Below, one piece after another: positions 53,334-62,441 of a stretch of DNA of 64,000 nt. Every line of letters begins with the position of its first letter. The stretch's first letter is position 1. The stretch lies in assembly GCA_035637115.1 (NCBI GenBank), contig DASPXV010000019.1, positions 14,053-78,052 on the forward strand. Reading direction: 5' to 3'. Origin of the DNA: JAICSD01 sp035637115. Lineage in GTDB: Bacteria > Acidobacteriota > Vicinamibacteria > Vicinamibacterales > 2-12-FULL-66-21. The position numbers and the translations under genes were made by a program. The notes beneath the pieces are model-generated. The model saw only the letters and a program-made list of their open reading frames with translations. It made no database searches and had not been told where the DNA came from.

Positions 53334-53368
53334 CCAAAACGAAAAACCTAAAGCCAAAAACCTAAAGC
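53334..53368. repeat. iterated AACCTAAAGCC motif between dnaG and rpoD
   Basis: The spacer reads as two near copies of AAAAACCTAAAGCC preceded by AAACCCCAAAAC-type sequence. The same word GCCTAAAG appears in the spacer at 8657-8665. Each is short, but their shared look matches the other iterated spacers. Confidence 0.5.
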
Positions 53369-55141
53369 CTATGAATGCGCGAGTGTTTCAATCCGGTGAG
53401 CCAGATCCAGTTTGCGTTCGAGCAGCGCCGTGATTTCACGTTCGTACTGGGCCCCGCCCGCCTCCTGCAGCCGGTCGATTTCCCGCTGCACCTGGGCCCG
53501 TTCCCGATCGTACCGCTGCTTTTTCAGCGTCTTGGCGCAGTCGGCGGGCTCCGCCGGCGCGCCTCCCTGGCGGGCAATTTCCTGGACTAACGCGGCTTCT
53601 GCTGTACTTAGACGCTCGATCAGGGCATCCGGTAAAGACCCTGCCGGCCATCCCTGCAGGGATTGCGCCTGCTGGAGGATCGCCCGGGTGGCCAGCCCCT
53701 CCAAATCGACGGGTTCTACGTCGCAAAGTGCCGCCAGACCTGATTCCGGCTGGTGCATAAGGGCCCAGATCAGGCCCCTCTCGGCCACCTTCACTTGTCC
53801 GAGCGCGGGGACGCGCCTGTCCACTTCCGCGAGGCTGGTCTGGCGCTGCACGGCCGCCTTTCGAATTTCCGCCCGCACTACCTCTTCCGTAATGCGCGCT
53901 TTGTGCGACAGCCTGTCGGCAAACTGGTCACGCTGGGCGGCGTCCGGAATGCGCGCCGCAACCGTCAGCATCTTCCCCAGGAACGACCGCCGTCCTTCAT
54001 CCGTCGACAGGTCCTCGTCGGCCGCCGACCGCTCGAGCAGATATTCCAGGTATTGCCGCGAATTGCGCAGCAATTCCTGGTAGGCGCCTGCGCCATGCCG
54101 ACGGATGTAATTATCGGGATCATCGCCCGCCGGCAGCATGGCGACGTTCACCTGGAACCCTTCCGTCACCAGCAGTTCCGACGAGCGAGCCGCGGCCCCC
54201 TGGCCGGCCGCGTCCGGATCGAAGCTCAAGACGACCTTGCGGGCAAATCGACGCAACAGTCGCGCCTGCGCCGGCGTCAGTGCAGTACCAGACGAGGCAA
54301 CGACGTTGGTGATCCCGCCTTGGTACGCCTGCGCCCAATCGAAGTAACCCTCGACGAGCACGGCATGTTTCTGCCGGCCGATGGACGCCTTCGCCAGGTT
54401 CAGTCCATAGAGCGTTCGTCCCTTGACGTAAATCGCCGTTTCGGGGGAATTCAAATACTTCGGCTGCTGATCGGCGGCCATCGCCCGTCCGCCGAACGCG
54501 ATGATCGCGCCGTTATCGCGGCAGATCGGGATCATCAGGCGATTGCGGAAGCGATCTCGCGCCGGACCTTCGTCGCGCTGGACGAGCAAACCACTCTTCA
54601 GCAGCAGCGATTCGGTGAACCCGTCCTTCAACAAGCGTGCGCGCAATCCACCAGACGCAGGCGCGAATCCCATCCCGAGCAGCTCGATCGTCTCAGCGGC
54701 CATCCCGCGATCGGCGAGCAGCCGGCGGCCGGGCGCTCCCGCAGGCGCGGCAAGCTGTTCGCGGAACCACGACGCCGCGACTTCGTGCGCCTTGAGCAAC
54801 GCTTCGCGCTCGCGTGAGTTCTCACGGTCTTCCTTCGCGTCCTCCGCCTCCGGTACCGGAAGCCCCGCCCGCGCGGCGAGCTGACGGACCGCATCGGGGA
54901 AGCTGACCTTGTCGTGGAGCTCCACGAACTTGAACACGTCCCCCCCGACGCCGCAGCCGAAGCAGTGGAAGAAGCCCTTGTCACCGTTCACGTGGAACGA
55001 TGGCGTCTTCTCGCCGTGAAACGGGCAGAGCCCTTTCCACGTCGCGCCGGACTTCCGCAGCTGCACGCGCTCCTGCACGACCTGCACGATGTCCACGTGC
55101 GACTTCAGGTCATCGACGAACGATGCGGGGAATAAAGGCAT
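53369..55141 (-). CDS. dnaG: DNA primase DnaG
   Basis: 590 residues from ATG 55141. The CHC2 zinc site is CPFHGEKTPSFH with C39, H42, then HCFGCG with C60 and C63. LNLAKASIGRQKHAVLVEGY opens the TOPRIM region (VEGYFDW), and SFDPDAAGQGAAARSSELLV has the DxD. A C-terminal helicase-binding part follows. It primes replication. The start abuts a spacer of iterated motifs rather than a normal leader, so its promoter is not clear. Confidence 0.96.
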   Translation of the reverse strand: MPLFPASFVDDLKSHVDIVQVVQERVQLRKSGATWKGLCPFHGEKTPSFHVNGDKGFFHCFGCGVGGDVFKFVELHDKVSFPDAVRQLAARAGLPVPEAEDAKEDRENSREREALLKAHEVAASWFREQLAAPAGAPGRRLLADRGMAAETIELLGMGFAPASGGLRARLLKDGFTESLLLKSGLLVQRDEGPARDRFRNRLMIPICRDNGAIIAFGGRAMAADQQPKYLNSPETAIYVKGRTLYGLNLAKASIGRQKHAVLVEGYFDWAQAYQGGITNVVASSGTALTPAQARLLRRFARKVVLSFDPDAAGQGAAARSSELLVTEGFQVNVAMLPAGDDPDNYIRRHGAGAYQELLRNSRQYLEYLLERSAADEDLSTDEGRRSFLGKMLTVAARIPDAAQRDQFADRLSHKARITEEVVRAEIRKAAVQRQTSLAEVDRRVPALGQVKVAERGLIWALMHQPESGLAALCDVEPVDLEGLATRAILQQAQSLQGWPAGSLPDALIERLSTAEAALVQEIARQGGAPAEPADCAKTLKKQRYDRERAQVQREIDRLQEAGGAQYEREITALLERKLDLAHRIETLAHS

Positions 55142-55146
55142 CGTGT

Positions 55147-55315
55147 TATTGGCGACTGCCGATTGCAGAATGCCGATTGACGAATTGAAGATTGACGACT
55201 GCCGATCGACGTATTGACGATTGGCGAGTTGCGGCTGCGCACACACCAATCGCCAATTGCCAATCGCCAATCCGTTTAATCTGCAATCTGCACTCGCCAA
55301 TCTGCAATGTGCGAG
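55147..55315. repeat. iterated ATTGRCGA/TCGCCAAT motif spacer between dnaG and mutS2
   Basis: The left half (55147-55245) iterates words such as ATTGGCGA, GATTGACGA and GCCGATTGC; the right half (about 55250-55315) carries their complements, such as CAATCGCCAATTGCCAATC and AATCTGCAATCTGC. The whole can fold as an imperfect long hairpin. No gene is seen. Confidence 0.75.
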
Positions 55316-57892
55316 TCACTCCTTCAGCTCCACGACTGTGACACCGCCACCGCCCTGGTTATCAGGCGCCGGTCCGAAGTTGGAGACGAACGGGTGCGTG
55401 CGGAGAAACTCCGCGATTGATCGCCGGAGCTGGCCGGTGCCGTAGCCGTGGATGATGCGCAGCGTCCGCAGATCGTTGCCCGACGCGTCGTCGAGAAAAC
55501 GTTCGACGCGCCCGACGGCTTCTTCGGAGTTGGCGCCGATCACGTTGATCTCGGTGAGATTCCCTGCGGGCCGCGGCGCCAGATCAACGTTGACGCGGAC
55601 GCGCGACGGCGATGCCGCGACGGCGGCCGCCGACGTCACGACCCGGAGATCGGCGACGCGCGTGCGCATACGTTTGCCGCGGACATCCACTTCCGCCTGA
55701 TCTCCGTGAATCGACTGGACGGTCCCTTCCAGGCCCAGCGGGCCGACGCTGACCTTGTCACCTAGGCCCGCTGGTCTCGCCGAAGCCCCCGAAGGGGGCG
55801 GAGCCGGAGCAGGAGGACTGTCAGTAGCGTCACGGATCTTCGAACCAATAGCCTCGAGCGCGTTCCGCGCGTCGGAACGCGCGGACCCGATGTCACCCGT
55901 CGGCACGAGCCTGGCCGCGCGACGCTCGGCGTCTGCGGCGATGTTCGACGTGCGCGCCTTCAGCGAATCGACGACGGAGTCGATCTCGCGCTTCGCCTCG
56001 CGCAGACGCTCCTCGATTTTCTGATCCAGCCGCTTGCGGAACGTCTCTTCGCGCTCGCGCAGCTCATGGTCGCGCGCCGCGAGCTTCGCCTGCGTCTCCT
56101 CGACCATCTGCCGCTCGCGCGCGACGAGCCGGCGCTCGTGGTCGAGTCCCTGCATCTCGCGCTCGACCTTGGAGAGATGCTCGGCGAGCTGCGCCTCGCG
56201 CGCCGTGCGCTGCGCGCGCGCCTGCTGGATGATCCCGGCAGGCAATCCGAGCCGCGTGGCGATCTCCAGCGCCAGGCTGCTTCCCGGCGAGCCGTAGTGC
56301 AGCCGATAGGTTGGCGCGAACGTCTCCGGATTGAAGCCGAAGCCCGCGGACGTCACCCCTTCCGTCGTCGAGGCGTACGTCTTCAGCGCATCGAAGTGCG
56401 TGGTCGCCACGACCATCGCGCCGCGCTTGCGGAAGTGATCGATGATCGCCGTTGCGAGCGCGCCACCTTCGTTGGGATCCGTGCCGCCCCCCGCTTCGTC
56501 GAGCAGAACCAGGGCGGGTGGCGCCAGCGCCTTGTCCATCGCGACGACGTTCGCGATGTGTGCCGAGAACGTGCTGAGGCTTTCCGCGATCGACTGCTCG
56601 TCGCCGATGTCCGCGAACACGCTGTGGAAGACGGGGACCTGCGATCCATCGGCGACGGGAATCAGCAGGCCGGCTTGCGCCATCATCGGCAGCAGTCCCG
56701 CCGTCTTGAGCGCGACGGTCTTGCCGCCCGTGTTCGGACCGGTGATCACGAGGACGTGCGTCGGCGGGATCAGCAGGACGTCCACAGGCGTGACGTCGGT
56801 GTTGGATCCGGGGGGCTTCGCCCCGCCGGACCCCCCTGCACGCTCGCTCGCGCCCTTCGACTCGTGCTCAGGGCGCCCCGAGCTCTGCCGAGGGGCGGGG
56901 ACCCCGACCCCGCTCCGCTCGCGTGGCTCAATCGCTGTTCGCTCGTTCGCGCCCCGCGCGATCAGCAGCGGGTGACGTGCGGCGCGCAGCTCAAGCCGTC
57001 CGTCGCCTGCAAGCGCCGGCTCGACGCCGCCAATCTCGAGCGAGTAGCGCGCCTTCGCCTGCAGCACGTCCAGCGTTGACGCCGTGTCAAGCGTGCGCTG
57101 CAGATCCTCCGCGCGCTTCCGGAATGCGTCCGTCAGCGCGAGCAGGATCCGGCGGACTTCCTCCTGCTCCTGCTGCTCGAGCGCGACGATATCGTTGTTG
57201 ATTTCGACCGTGCTCAGCGGCTCGAGAAACAGACTCGCACCGCTGGCGGAACTGCCGTGCACGATCCCGGGAATCGCGGTGCGGTTCTCGGCGCGCACGA
57301 CGAGGACGTAGCGCCCGTTGCGATCCGTGACGATCTGCTGCTGGAGATACTTCGCCGTGTCCTTGCCGCGCAGGTACGACTCCAGCGTGCCGCGCAACCG
57401 GGCGCGCTGCTTCCGCAGGCGATCGCGAATGCTCTTCAGCTCCGGGCTTGCATCGTCCACGACTTCGCCGCCCGGATCGATCTTGCGCCGCGCGTCCGCG
57501 ATCTCTCTTTCGAACGACGCCGCAGGTTCTACGACAGCGGCAAGGCCGGGGAATGATGCGCGGACGCGGCGCACACCTGCGGCCGTCGCTTCGACGGATC
57601 CGAGGAACGTCGCAAGGCCGAGCAGATGGAGCGATTCGAGCGCGCGACCTTCGACGGTCAGCGACTCGAGGATCGCGTCGAGCTCCGCGGGTGCGCGCAG
57701 GCCAATCTCACCCGTCCCGGAAAGAAACTTGGCGGTCTCCGCAGTTATCGCCAGCGCCGCGGACACCGCCGCCGCGTCGTGGAGAGGCTGGAGCTTCGCC
57801 AGCCGCTCGGCGCCGGGCGGCGTCTGCGCCAGCCGTCCGACGGCCGCGACGATGCGATCGAATTCGAGGGCCTTGAGGGCTCCGGGATGCAT
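55316..57892 (-). CDS. mutS2: MutS2 endonuclease/ribosome-rescue protein
   Basis: 858 residues, near the family norm of 780-800 plus an insert. Core and lever helices precede the ATPase VLVITGPNTGGKTVALKTAG near residue 382 and LVLLDEAGGGTDPNEGGALA; a long Arg/Glu coiled coil follows, then the C-terminal Smr domain with NVIGANSEEAVGRVERFL and RIIHGYGTGQLRRSIAEFL. Residues about 320-362 (GVGVPAPRQSSGRPEHES and a Gly/Pro stretch) are low complexity just before the ATPase and come from repeat DNA at 56805-56935. MutS2 splits collided ribosomes and acts on DNA structures. Confidence 0.95.
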   Translation of the reverse strand: MHPGALKALEFDRIVAAVGRLAQTPPGAERLAKLQPLHDAAAVSAALAITAETAKFLSGTGEIGLRAPAELDAILESLTVEGRALESLHLLGLATFLGSVEATAAGVRRVRASFPGLAAVVEPAASFEREIADARRKIDPGGEVVDDASPELKSIRDRLRKQRARLRGTLESYLRGKDTAKYLQQQIVTDRNGRYVLVVRAENRTAIPGIVHGSSASGASLFLEPLSTVEINNDIVALEQQEQEEVRRILLALTDAFRKRAEDLQRTLDTASTLDVLQAKARYSLEIGGVEPALAGDGRLELRAARHPLLIARGANERTAIEPRERSGVGVPAPRQSSGRPEHESKGASERAGGSGGAKPPGSNTDVTPVDVLLIPPTHVLVITGPNTGGKTVALKTAGLLPMMAQAGLLIPVADGSQVPVFHSVFADIGDEQSIAESLSTFSAHIANVVAMDKALAPPALVLLDEAGGGTDPNEGGALATAIIDHFRKRGAMVVATTHFDALKTYASTTEGVTSAGFGFNPETFAPTYRLHYGSPGSSLALEIATRLGLPAGIIQQARAQRTAREAQLAEHLSKVEREMQGLDHERRLVARERQMVEETQAKLAARDHELREREETFRKRLDQKIEERLREAKREIDSVVDSLKARTSNIAADAERRAARLVPTGDIGSARSDARNALEAIGSKIRDATDSPPAPAPPPSGASARPAGLGDKVSVGPLGLEGTVQSIHGDQAEVDVRGKRMRTRVADLRVVTSAAAVAASPSRVRVNVDLAPRPAGNLTEINVIGANSEEAVGRVERFLDDASGNDLRTLRIIHGYGTGQLRRSIAEFLRTHPFVSNFGPAPDNQGGGGVTVVELKE
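56805..56935. repeat. GC-rich repeat insertion within mutS2
   Basis: About 130 bp read in frame, with GGGGCTTCGCCCC-type hairpins at one end (near 56816) and GC-rich inverted words at the other (near 56890-56925). It encodes a Gly/Pro/Ser/Arg stretch found in no core MutS2 domain. The length is close to a multiple of three and the frame is kept. Confidence 0.6.
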
Positions 57893-57932
57893 GGATTGCG
57901 GTGCGCTCGCTGGACGCCAAGCGCAATCTTTG

Positions 57933-57938
57933 AGTATA
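57933..57938 (-). promoter_or_regulatory. extended -10 promoter of mutS2
   Basis: The minus strand reads TGGTATACT, an extended -10 (TGnTATAAT-like) about 40 bp upstream of the mutS2 start at 57892. The -35 region is weak, as is usual for extended -10 promoters. Confidence 0.5.
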
Positions 57939-57972
57939 CCACTTCCAATTACCCGATTTCGAAACTTCCAAA

Positions 57973-58734
57973 TCAGGCTAAGTGATTGATCGAGCTGGCA
58001 ATAGCCGCCGCGCCGAAGCCGTTATCGATGTTCACGACCGAGATCCCGGTCGCGCAGCTGTTCAACATCGCCAGAAGCGCGGTGATGCCGCCGAAACTGG
58101 CGCCATAGCCGACACTGGTCGGGACGGCGATGACCGGCACGTCCACCAGGCCGCCGATGACGGACGGGAGCGCCCCCTCCATCCCCGCGACCACGACGAT
58201 GACACGCGCCGCATCGAGGCGAACGTGCTCTTTCAGCAGGCGATGCAGCCCGGCGACGCCGACGTCGTAGAGCCGATCGACGGTATTGCCCATGATGCAG
58301 GCGGTAATGGCCGCTTCTTCGGCTACAGGGATATCCGCAGTGCCGGCAGCCGCGATGAGAATCGTGCCGCGGCCGGGGACCGCCGGCTGTACTTCGAAGG
58401 TGATGCAGCGCGCCACCTCGTGGAACTTCGCACCCGCGATCTCCGCGCTGACGGCATCGAAGGCTTCCCCCGTGGTGCGCGTGACCAGCAGATTGTCCCC
58501 CGCACCGACTACTTTCGACGCGATCGACGCGATTTGGGACGGCGTTTTACCCTCGCCGAAGATGACCTCGGGAAAACCCTGCCGCGTCTTCCGATGGTGA
58601 TCGACCCGCGCGAATCCCAGGTCTTCGTACGGCTTCTGGCGTAGAACTTGAAGGAGGCGTTCCTGCGCCGCCTCAGGAGTAAGCGAACCGGCGCCCACGG
58701 CCTCGAGAAGGGCCTGCAACTGCTGACGGTTCAT
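57973..58734 (-). CDS. larB: nickel-pincer cofactor carboxylase LarB
   Basis: 253 residues. RQGFPEVIFGEGKTPSQIAS, NLLVTRTTGEAFDAVSAEIA, ILIAAAGTADIPVAEEAAIT, VVVAGMEGALPSVIGGLVDV and VIAVPTSVGYGASFGGITAL are characteristic LarB motifs. LarB carboxylates and hydrolyses nicotinic acid adenine dinucleotide, the first step of the NPN cofactor of lactate racemase. larC and larE are not in the window, so the pathway genes are split or elsewhere. Confidence 0.92.
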   Translation of the reverse strand: MNRQQLQALLEAVGAGSLTPEAAQERLLQVLRQKPYEDLGFARVDHHRKTRQGFPEVIFGEGKTPSQIASIASKVVGAGDNLLVTRTTGEAFDAVSAEIAGAKFHEVARCITFEVQPAVPGRGTILIAAAGTADIPVAEEAAITACIMGNTVDRLYDVGVAGLHRLLKEHVRLDAARVIVVVAGMEGALPSVIGGLVDVPVIAVPTSVGYGASFGGITALLAMLNSCATGISVVNIDNGFGAAAIASSINHLA

Positions 58735-58738
58735 CGGG

Positions 58739-58768
58739 TTGACTTTAGGCCGAGCTGAACCGTAACAT
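58739..58768 (+). promoter_or_regulatory. candidate promoter of the GT2 gene at 58803
   Basis: TTGACT at 58739-58744 and TAACAT at 58763-58768, separated by 18 bp, lie 34 bp before the ATG at 58803. Confidence 0.5.
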
Positions 58769-58802
58769 GACCGATTGGACCGCGTGACCGTTTCATCTCT
58801 TT

Positions 58803-60302
58803 ATGACGTCGCTGCCTGAGACACTCATCCTCGTTTGTTACTTCTTCGTCCTGAGTATCCTGGCCATTTACGGCTGGCACCGCTATTACCTCGTTTATCT
58901 TTACATGAAAAATCGGGACAAGGTCCCGGACAAGGCGCTTCCGCCGCCGACGTACGCGGAGATGCAGCGCGTCACGATCCAGCTCCCGATTTACAACGAA
59001 ATGTACGTGGCGGACCGCCTGATCGACGCGGTCTGCGAAATGGATTACCCGCGGGAGCTGCTCGAAATCCAGGTCCTTGACGACTCGACCGACGAAACGC
59101 GCGAAATCGCCGAGCTGGCCGTTCGCCGGCATGCCGCGCGCGGCTTCGATATCACCTACCTGCACCGCGTCGACCGCACCGGCTACAAGGCGGGCGCGCT
59201 CGAAGCGGGGCTGCGCGTCGCCAAGGCGGATTTCATCGCGATCTTCGACGCGGATTTCATTCCCCCGAAGGATTTCCTGCTCAAGACGCTGCCGCACTTC
59301 AGCGAGCCGAACATCGGGATGGTCCAGGCGCGCTGGGGGCACATCAACCAGGATTATTCCCTGCTGACGAAGATCCAGTCGATCCTGCTCGATGCCCACT
59401 TCGTGCTCGAGCACGGCGGCCGCAATCGCTCGGGCTGTTTTTTCAATTTCAACGGCACCGCGGGGGTGTGGCGGCGCGAGGCAATCGATACGGCCGGTGG
59501 CTGGCAGCATGACACCCTGACCGAGGATCTCGACCTCAGCTACCGCGCGCAGCTCATCGGGTGGAAGTTCAAGTTCCTGTCGCACGTCGTGTCGCCGGCG
59601 GAAGTGCCCGTCGAAATGAGCTCGTTCAAGTCGCAGCAGCATCGCTGGGCGAAGGGCTCGATCCAGACGTGCATGAAGCTTCTCCCGCGGATCCTGCGCT
59701 CGAACGCGCCGATCGGTGTGAAGGCGGAAGCGTTCTTCCACCTGTCCGCGAACTTCAACTACTTGCTGATGTCGCTCCTGTCGGTCCTGATGTTCCCGGC
59801 CATGTGGGTCCGGTACAACATGGGCTGGACCGAGATGCTGCTCATCGACATCCCGCTGTTCGCGGCGGCGACCCTTTCGGTCTGTAACTTCTACATCGTC
59901 TCGCAGCGCGAGCTGTATCCCGACTGGCGCACGCGACTGAAGTACCTGCCGTTCCTGATGTCGATCGGGATCGGTTTGTCGGTGAACAACACGCGCGCGG
60001 TCCTCGAAGCGCTGTTCCGGAAGGAAAGCGAGTTCGCGCGCACGCCGAAGTACGGCATCGAGCGCGACAGCGACGAGTGGGCCGGCAAGAAGTACCACCA
60101 GACGGTGGGCGTCCAGTCGATCATCGAGGTGGCGCTCGGCCTGTACTTCACCGGCACCGTGTTTTACGCGCTCATCAATCAGATTTACGGCACGCTGCCG
60201 TTCCTGATGCTCTTCCAGATCGGTTTCCTCTACACCGGCCTGCTCTCGATCCTGCAGCAGTTCACGGGTGACGAGGAGATGGCGCCCGAGATCGCAAAGT
60301 AG
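58803..60302 (+). CDS. cellulose-synthase-like processive GT2
   Basis: 499 residues. One N-terminal membrane helix precedes the GT-A domain: RVTIQLPIYNEMYVADRLID, VLDDSTDETREIAELAVRR (first Asp site), IFDADFIPPKDFLLKTLPHF (DxD), TLTEDLDLSYRAQLIGWKFK (TED) and SSFKSQQHRWAKGSIQTCMK (QxxRW, here QHRW). Four or five C-terminal helices follow, as in cellulose and related synthases of family 2. It could polymerise or add a beta-linked sugar to a lipid. No bcsB-like partner is near. Its 3' end overlaps the convergent esterase gene by 41 bp. Confidence 0.85.
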   Translation: MTSLPETLILVCYFFVLSILAIYGWHRYYLVYLYMKNRDKVPDKALPPPTYAEMQRVTIQLPIYNEMYVADRLIDAVCEMDYPRELLEIQVLDDSTDETREIAELAVRRHAARGFDITYLHRVDRTGYKAGALEAGLRVAKADFIAIFDADFIPPKDFLLKTLPHFSEPNIGMVQARWGHINQDYSLLTKIQSILLDAHFVLEHGGRNRSGCFFNFNGTAGVWRREAIDTAGGWQHDTLTEDLDLSYRAQLIGWKFKFLSHVVSPAEVPVEMSSFKSQQHRWAKGSIQTCMKLLPRILRSNAPIGVKAEAFFHLSANFNYLLMSLLSVLMFPAMWVRYNMGWTEMLLIDIPLFAAATLSVCNFYIVSQRELYPDWRTRLKYLPFLMSIGIGLSVNNTRAVLEALFRKESEFARTPKYGIERDSDEWAGKKYHQTVGVQSIIEVALGLYFTGTVFYALINQIYGTLPFLMLFQIGFLYTGLLSILQQFTGDEEMAPEIAK

Positions 60303-62400
60303 ACGCACTGCCTCGCCCGCGCGCCGAGGGATCACCCGTAGGCGGCGGGGCATGGTCGGTCGCGGCCGGCGGACCCAGAATCTCCGTGAAGATCGGCTTC
60401 AGCGCATCGGCCCAGATCTGATACGCGCGGATCGTGGGATGCAGCCGATCCGCGTTCATCATTCCGTCGAACAGCCGGCCGTCCTCGCCCGCCAGCTTGC
60501 GGTTCACGTCCACGTAGCGGATCCCGCGGCCATCCGCCATGCGTGCGAGATTCGCATTGACCCGATCGATCTCCGGCATGACGGCGATGTTGTCGTTGCG
60601 CGGAAAGATCGCCGTCAGCACGATCGTCGCGACCGGAGCCTTGCGGCGGCACGTCTCGACGAGCGCCTTCAGGCCATGCGTGATCTCCTCGATCCTCGCC
60701 TCGCCGCCCGGCTCTGATCCGATGTTGTTCGTGCCGGCGAGGACGACAATGATCTTCGGGTTTACGCCATCGAGCTCGCCATGCTCGAGACGCCAGAGGA
60801 CGTGCTGGATCCGGTCAGCGCCCCAGCCGAAGTTGGCCGCGTTCCACCCGAAGAAGTTGGCCTTCCAGTTTGCGAGTAGTTCCGGATAGTCAGTGGCGCC
60901 CCATCGGCGCGTAATCGAATCGCCAATGAAGTACACATCGATGCGACCAGTGCGCGCCTTCTCCAGAAGCTGCGCGTGCGCAGTCTTCGAGTTCGCATCG
61001 TCGCGCGGCGCCGGCCGATCGGCGGTCCCCTGCGACGAGGCCCGGCGCGGGGCGTGGGCGAGGAAGCGATCGGCCCAGGGAATGAAGTATTTCCAGTTCG
61101 GACCGTCCGTATGTCCGCCGTCGTGCTGCCGCCAGGCGAGTTGGCCGTCGAGGCGCCCGGTGTTCACGCGCGGCATCTTCTCGGTTCGATAGTCGTCGGA
61201 CGTGCCAAGGTCTTTCGCACCGAGCAGCCGGAACACGGGGCCGGCCGCAACGGCGGCCATGTAGCTGCCCTGATGATCGAGCCAGCGAGCGTCCCCTTTT
61301 TCCGGCACGCCATAGCTGATGAACGTCGGCCTCGGCGCGCATAGCGCGATCAACTCGTGGGCGTCCACCGGAAGGTCGCCGGCATTCCTGCTGCCGAACG
61401 TCGCATCGGCCGCGCCGTACTTCAGGAAGTTTCCCGCCATCCAGTGATATTCGCCGGTCCCGGTGAGATTTTCGACCGCTTCGCCCCAGTTGCGCCGGTG
61501 CAGTTTGGCGCCTCCTTCACCCGAGGAACCGACGAGCGCCACGGCGAAACGTGTGTCGAACGCCATCGTAACGAGGGCCGCCTTCCCGTATCGCGATACT
61601 CCTTCGATCCCGACGCGCCGGGCGTCAACGGCGCGATCGCGGCGCAGGTGATCGAGCAGCCGTTCGGCACTCCAGGCCCACGCGCGCAGCGCGCCCCAGT
61701 CATCCGGTTTTCTCGGCTGCCCCTTGTTGAGGAGGCCGATGATTCCGCTTCTGAGGCCGGCACCGTTGTCCGCCTGGACGCTCGCGGGGTTGAGCAGAGC
61801 GTAGCCCCAGCCGTCGGCGATGAGCTGTTCGGTCGCCGGCGGATCACTCCCGGGAGGCAGCGATGGCAGTCCCGCGCCGCGAAACATGATCATCACCGGT
61901 GCCCGCGTCTGCAGGTCAGCCGGGATGACGAGCGACACCTGGATATCGACCGCAATCGCCGGATACGCGGAGTTGTCCACGTGTCCGACCAGCTGTTTCG
62001 AGACGACGGGTTGGCCACCGATGCGATCGGCCATGGCGTGGACGACCGTCCATGTCACCCGTGGCACACGCTTCGGAACGCGACCGAGCACTTCACGCTC
62101 GAACGCTTCCACGATCTCGCGCCGACGGACGCTCCACATCCGAGGCGTTGTGACTTTCGTGCCGTCATCCAGCGTCAGGGGGTCAGGCAGATTCTGAAAA
62201 GGATTGGCGGCTGCCTCGTCGTAGTTCGCGTGATTGGGCGCCGCCTCGTTGCCGCTCGGACCCGGGCGCAGTACCCTGATCCCGAGCTGGTCCATCATGT
62301 TCTGATGATCCTCGGCGGCCGTCCACTGCCTGGAGTCAGGCGCTGCGACAGGCTGCTGCGTCAGAAAGCCAGCAAGTGACATCGCGAGCAGCATTCTCAT
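60262..62400 (-). CDS. secreted bimodular carbohydrate esterase, CE15-like plus SGNH
   Basis: 712 residues from ATG 62400 with a signal peptide (LLAMSLAGFLTQQPVAA). The N-terminal domain has GVEGVSRYGKAALVTMAFDT-like sequence with the GxSxxGK nucleophile near residue 265, and GEYHWMAGNFLKYGA and QHDGGHTDGPNW with a candidate His, matching CE15 glucuronoyl esterases. After a linker rich in Arg/Ala, residues from about 480 form an SGNH domain: YFIGDSITRRWG (Ser near 493), AGTNNIGSEPGGEAR and DRLHPTIRAYQIWADAL (His near 650). A joint role in removing glucuronoyl and acetyl esters from plant hemicellulose is likely. Confidence 0.85.
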   Translation of the reverse strand: MRMLLAMSLAGFLTQQPVAAPDSRQWTAAEDHQNMMDQLGIRVLRPGPSGNEAAPNHANYDEAAANPFQNLPDPLTLDDGTKVTTPRMWSVRRREIVEAFEREVLGRVPKRVPRVTWTVVHAMADRIGGQPVVSKQLVGHVDNSAYPAIAVDIQVSLVIPADLQTRAPVMIMFRGAGLPSLPPGSDPPATEQLIADGWGYALLNPASVQADNGAGLRSGIIGLLNKGQPRKPDDWGALRAWAWSAERLLDHLRRDRAVDARRVGIEGVSRYGKAALVTMAFDTRFAVALVGSSGEGGAKLHRRNWGEAVENLTGTGEYHWMAGNFLKYGAADATFGSRNAGDLPVDAHELIALCAPRPTFISYGVPEKGDARWLDHQGSYMAAVAAGPVFRLLGAKDLGTSDDYRTEKMPRVNTGRLDGQLAWRQHDGGHTDGPNWKYFIPWADRFLAHAPRRASSQGTADRPAPRDDANSKTAHAQLLEKARTGRIDVYFIGDSITRRWGATDYPELLANWKANFFGWNAANFGWGADRIQHVLWRLEHGELDGVNPKIIVVLAGTNNIGSEPGGEARIEEITHGLKALVETCRRKAPVATIVLTAIFPRNDNIAVMPEIDRVNANLARMADGRGIRYVDVNRKLAGEDGRLFDGMMNADRLHPTIRAYQIWADALKPIFTEILGPPAATDHAPPPTGDPSARGRGSASTLRSRAPSPRHP

Positions 62401-62441
62401 GACGCCGCCTATTCTGCGCCTGATCGAGATATGATTCGAGC

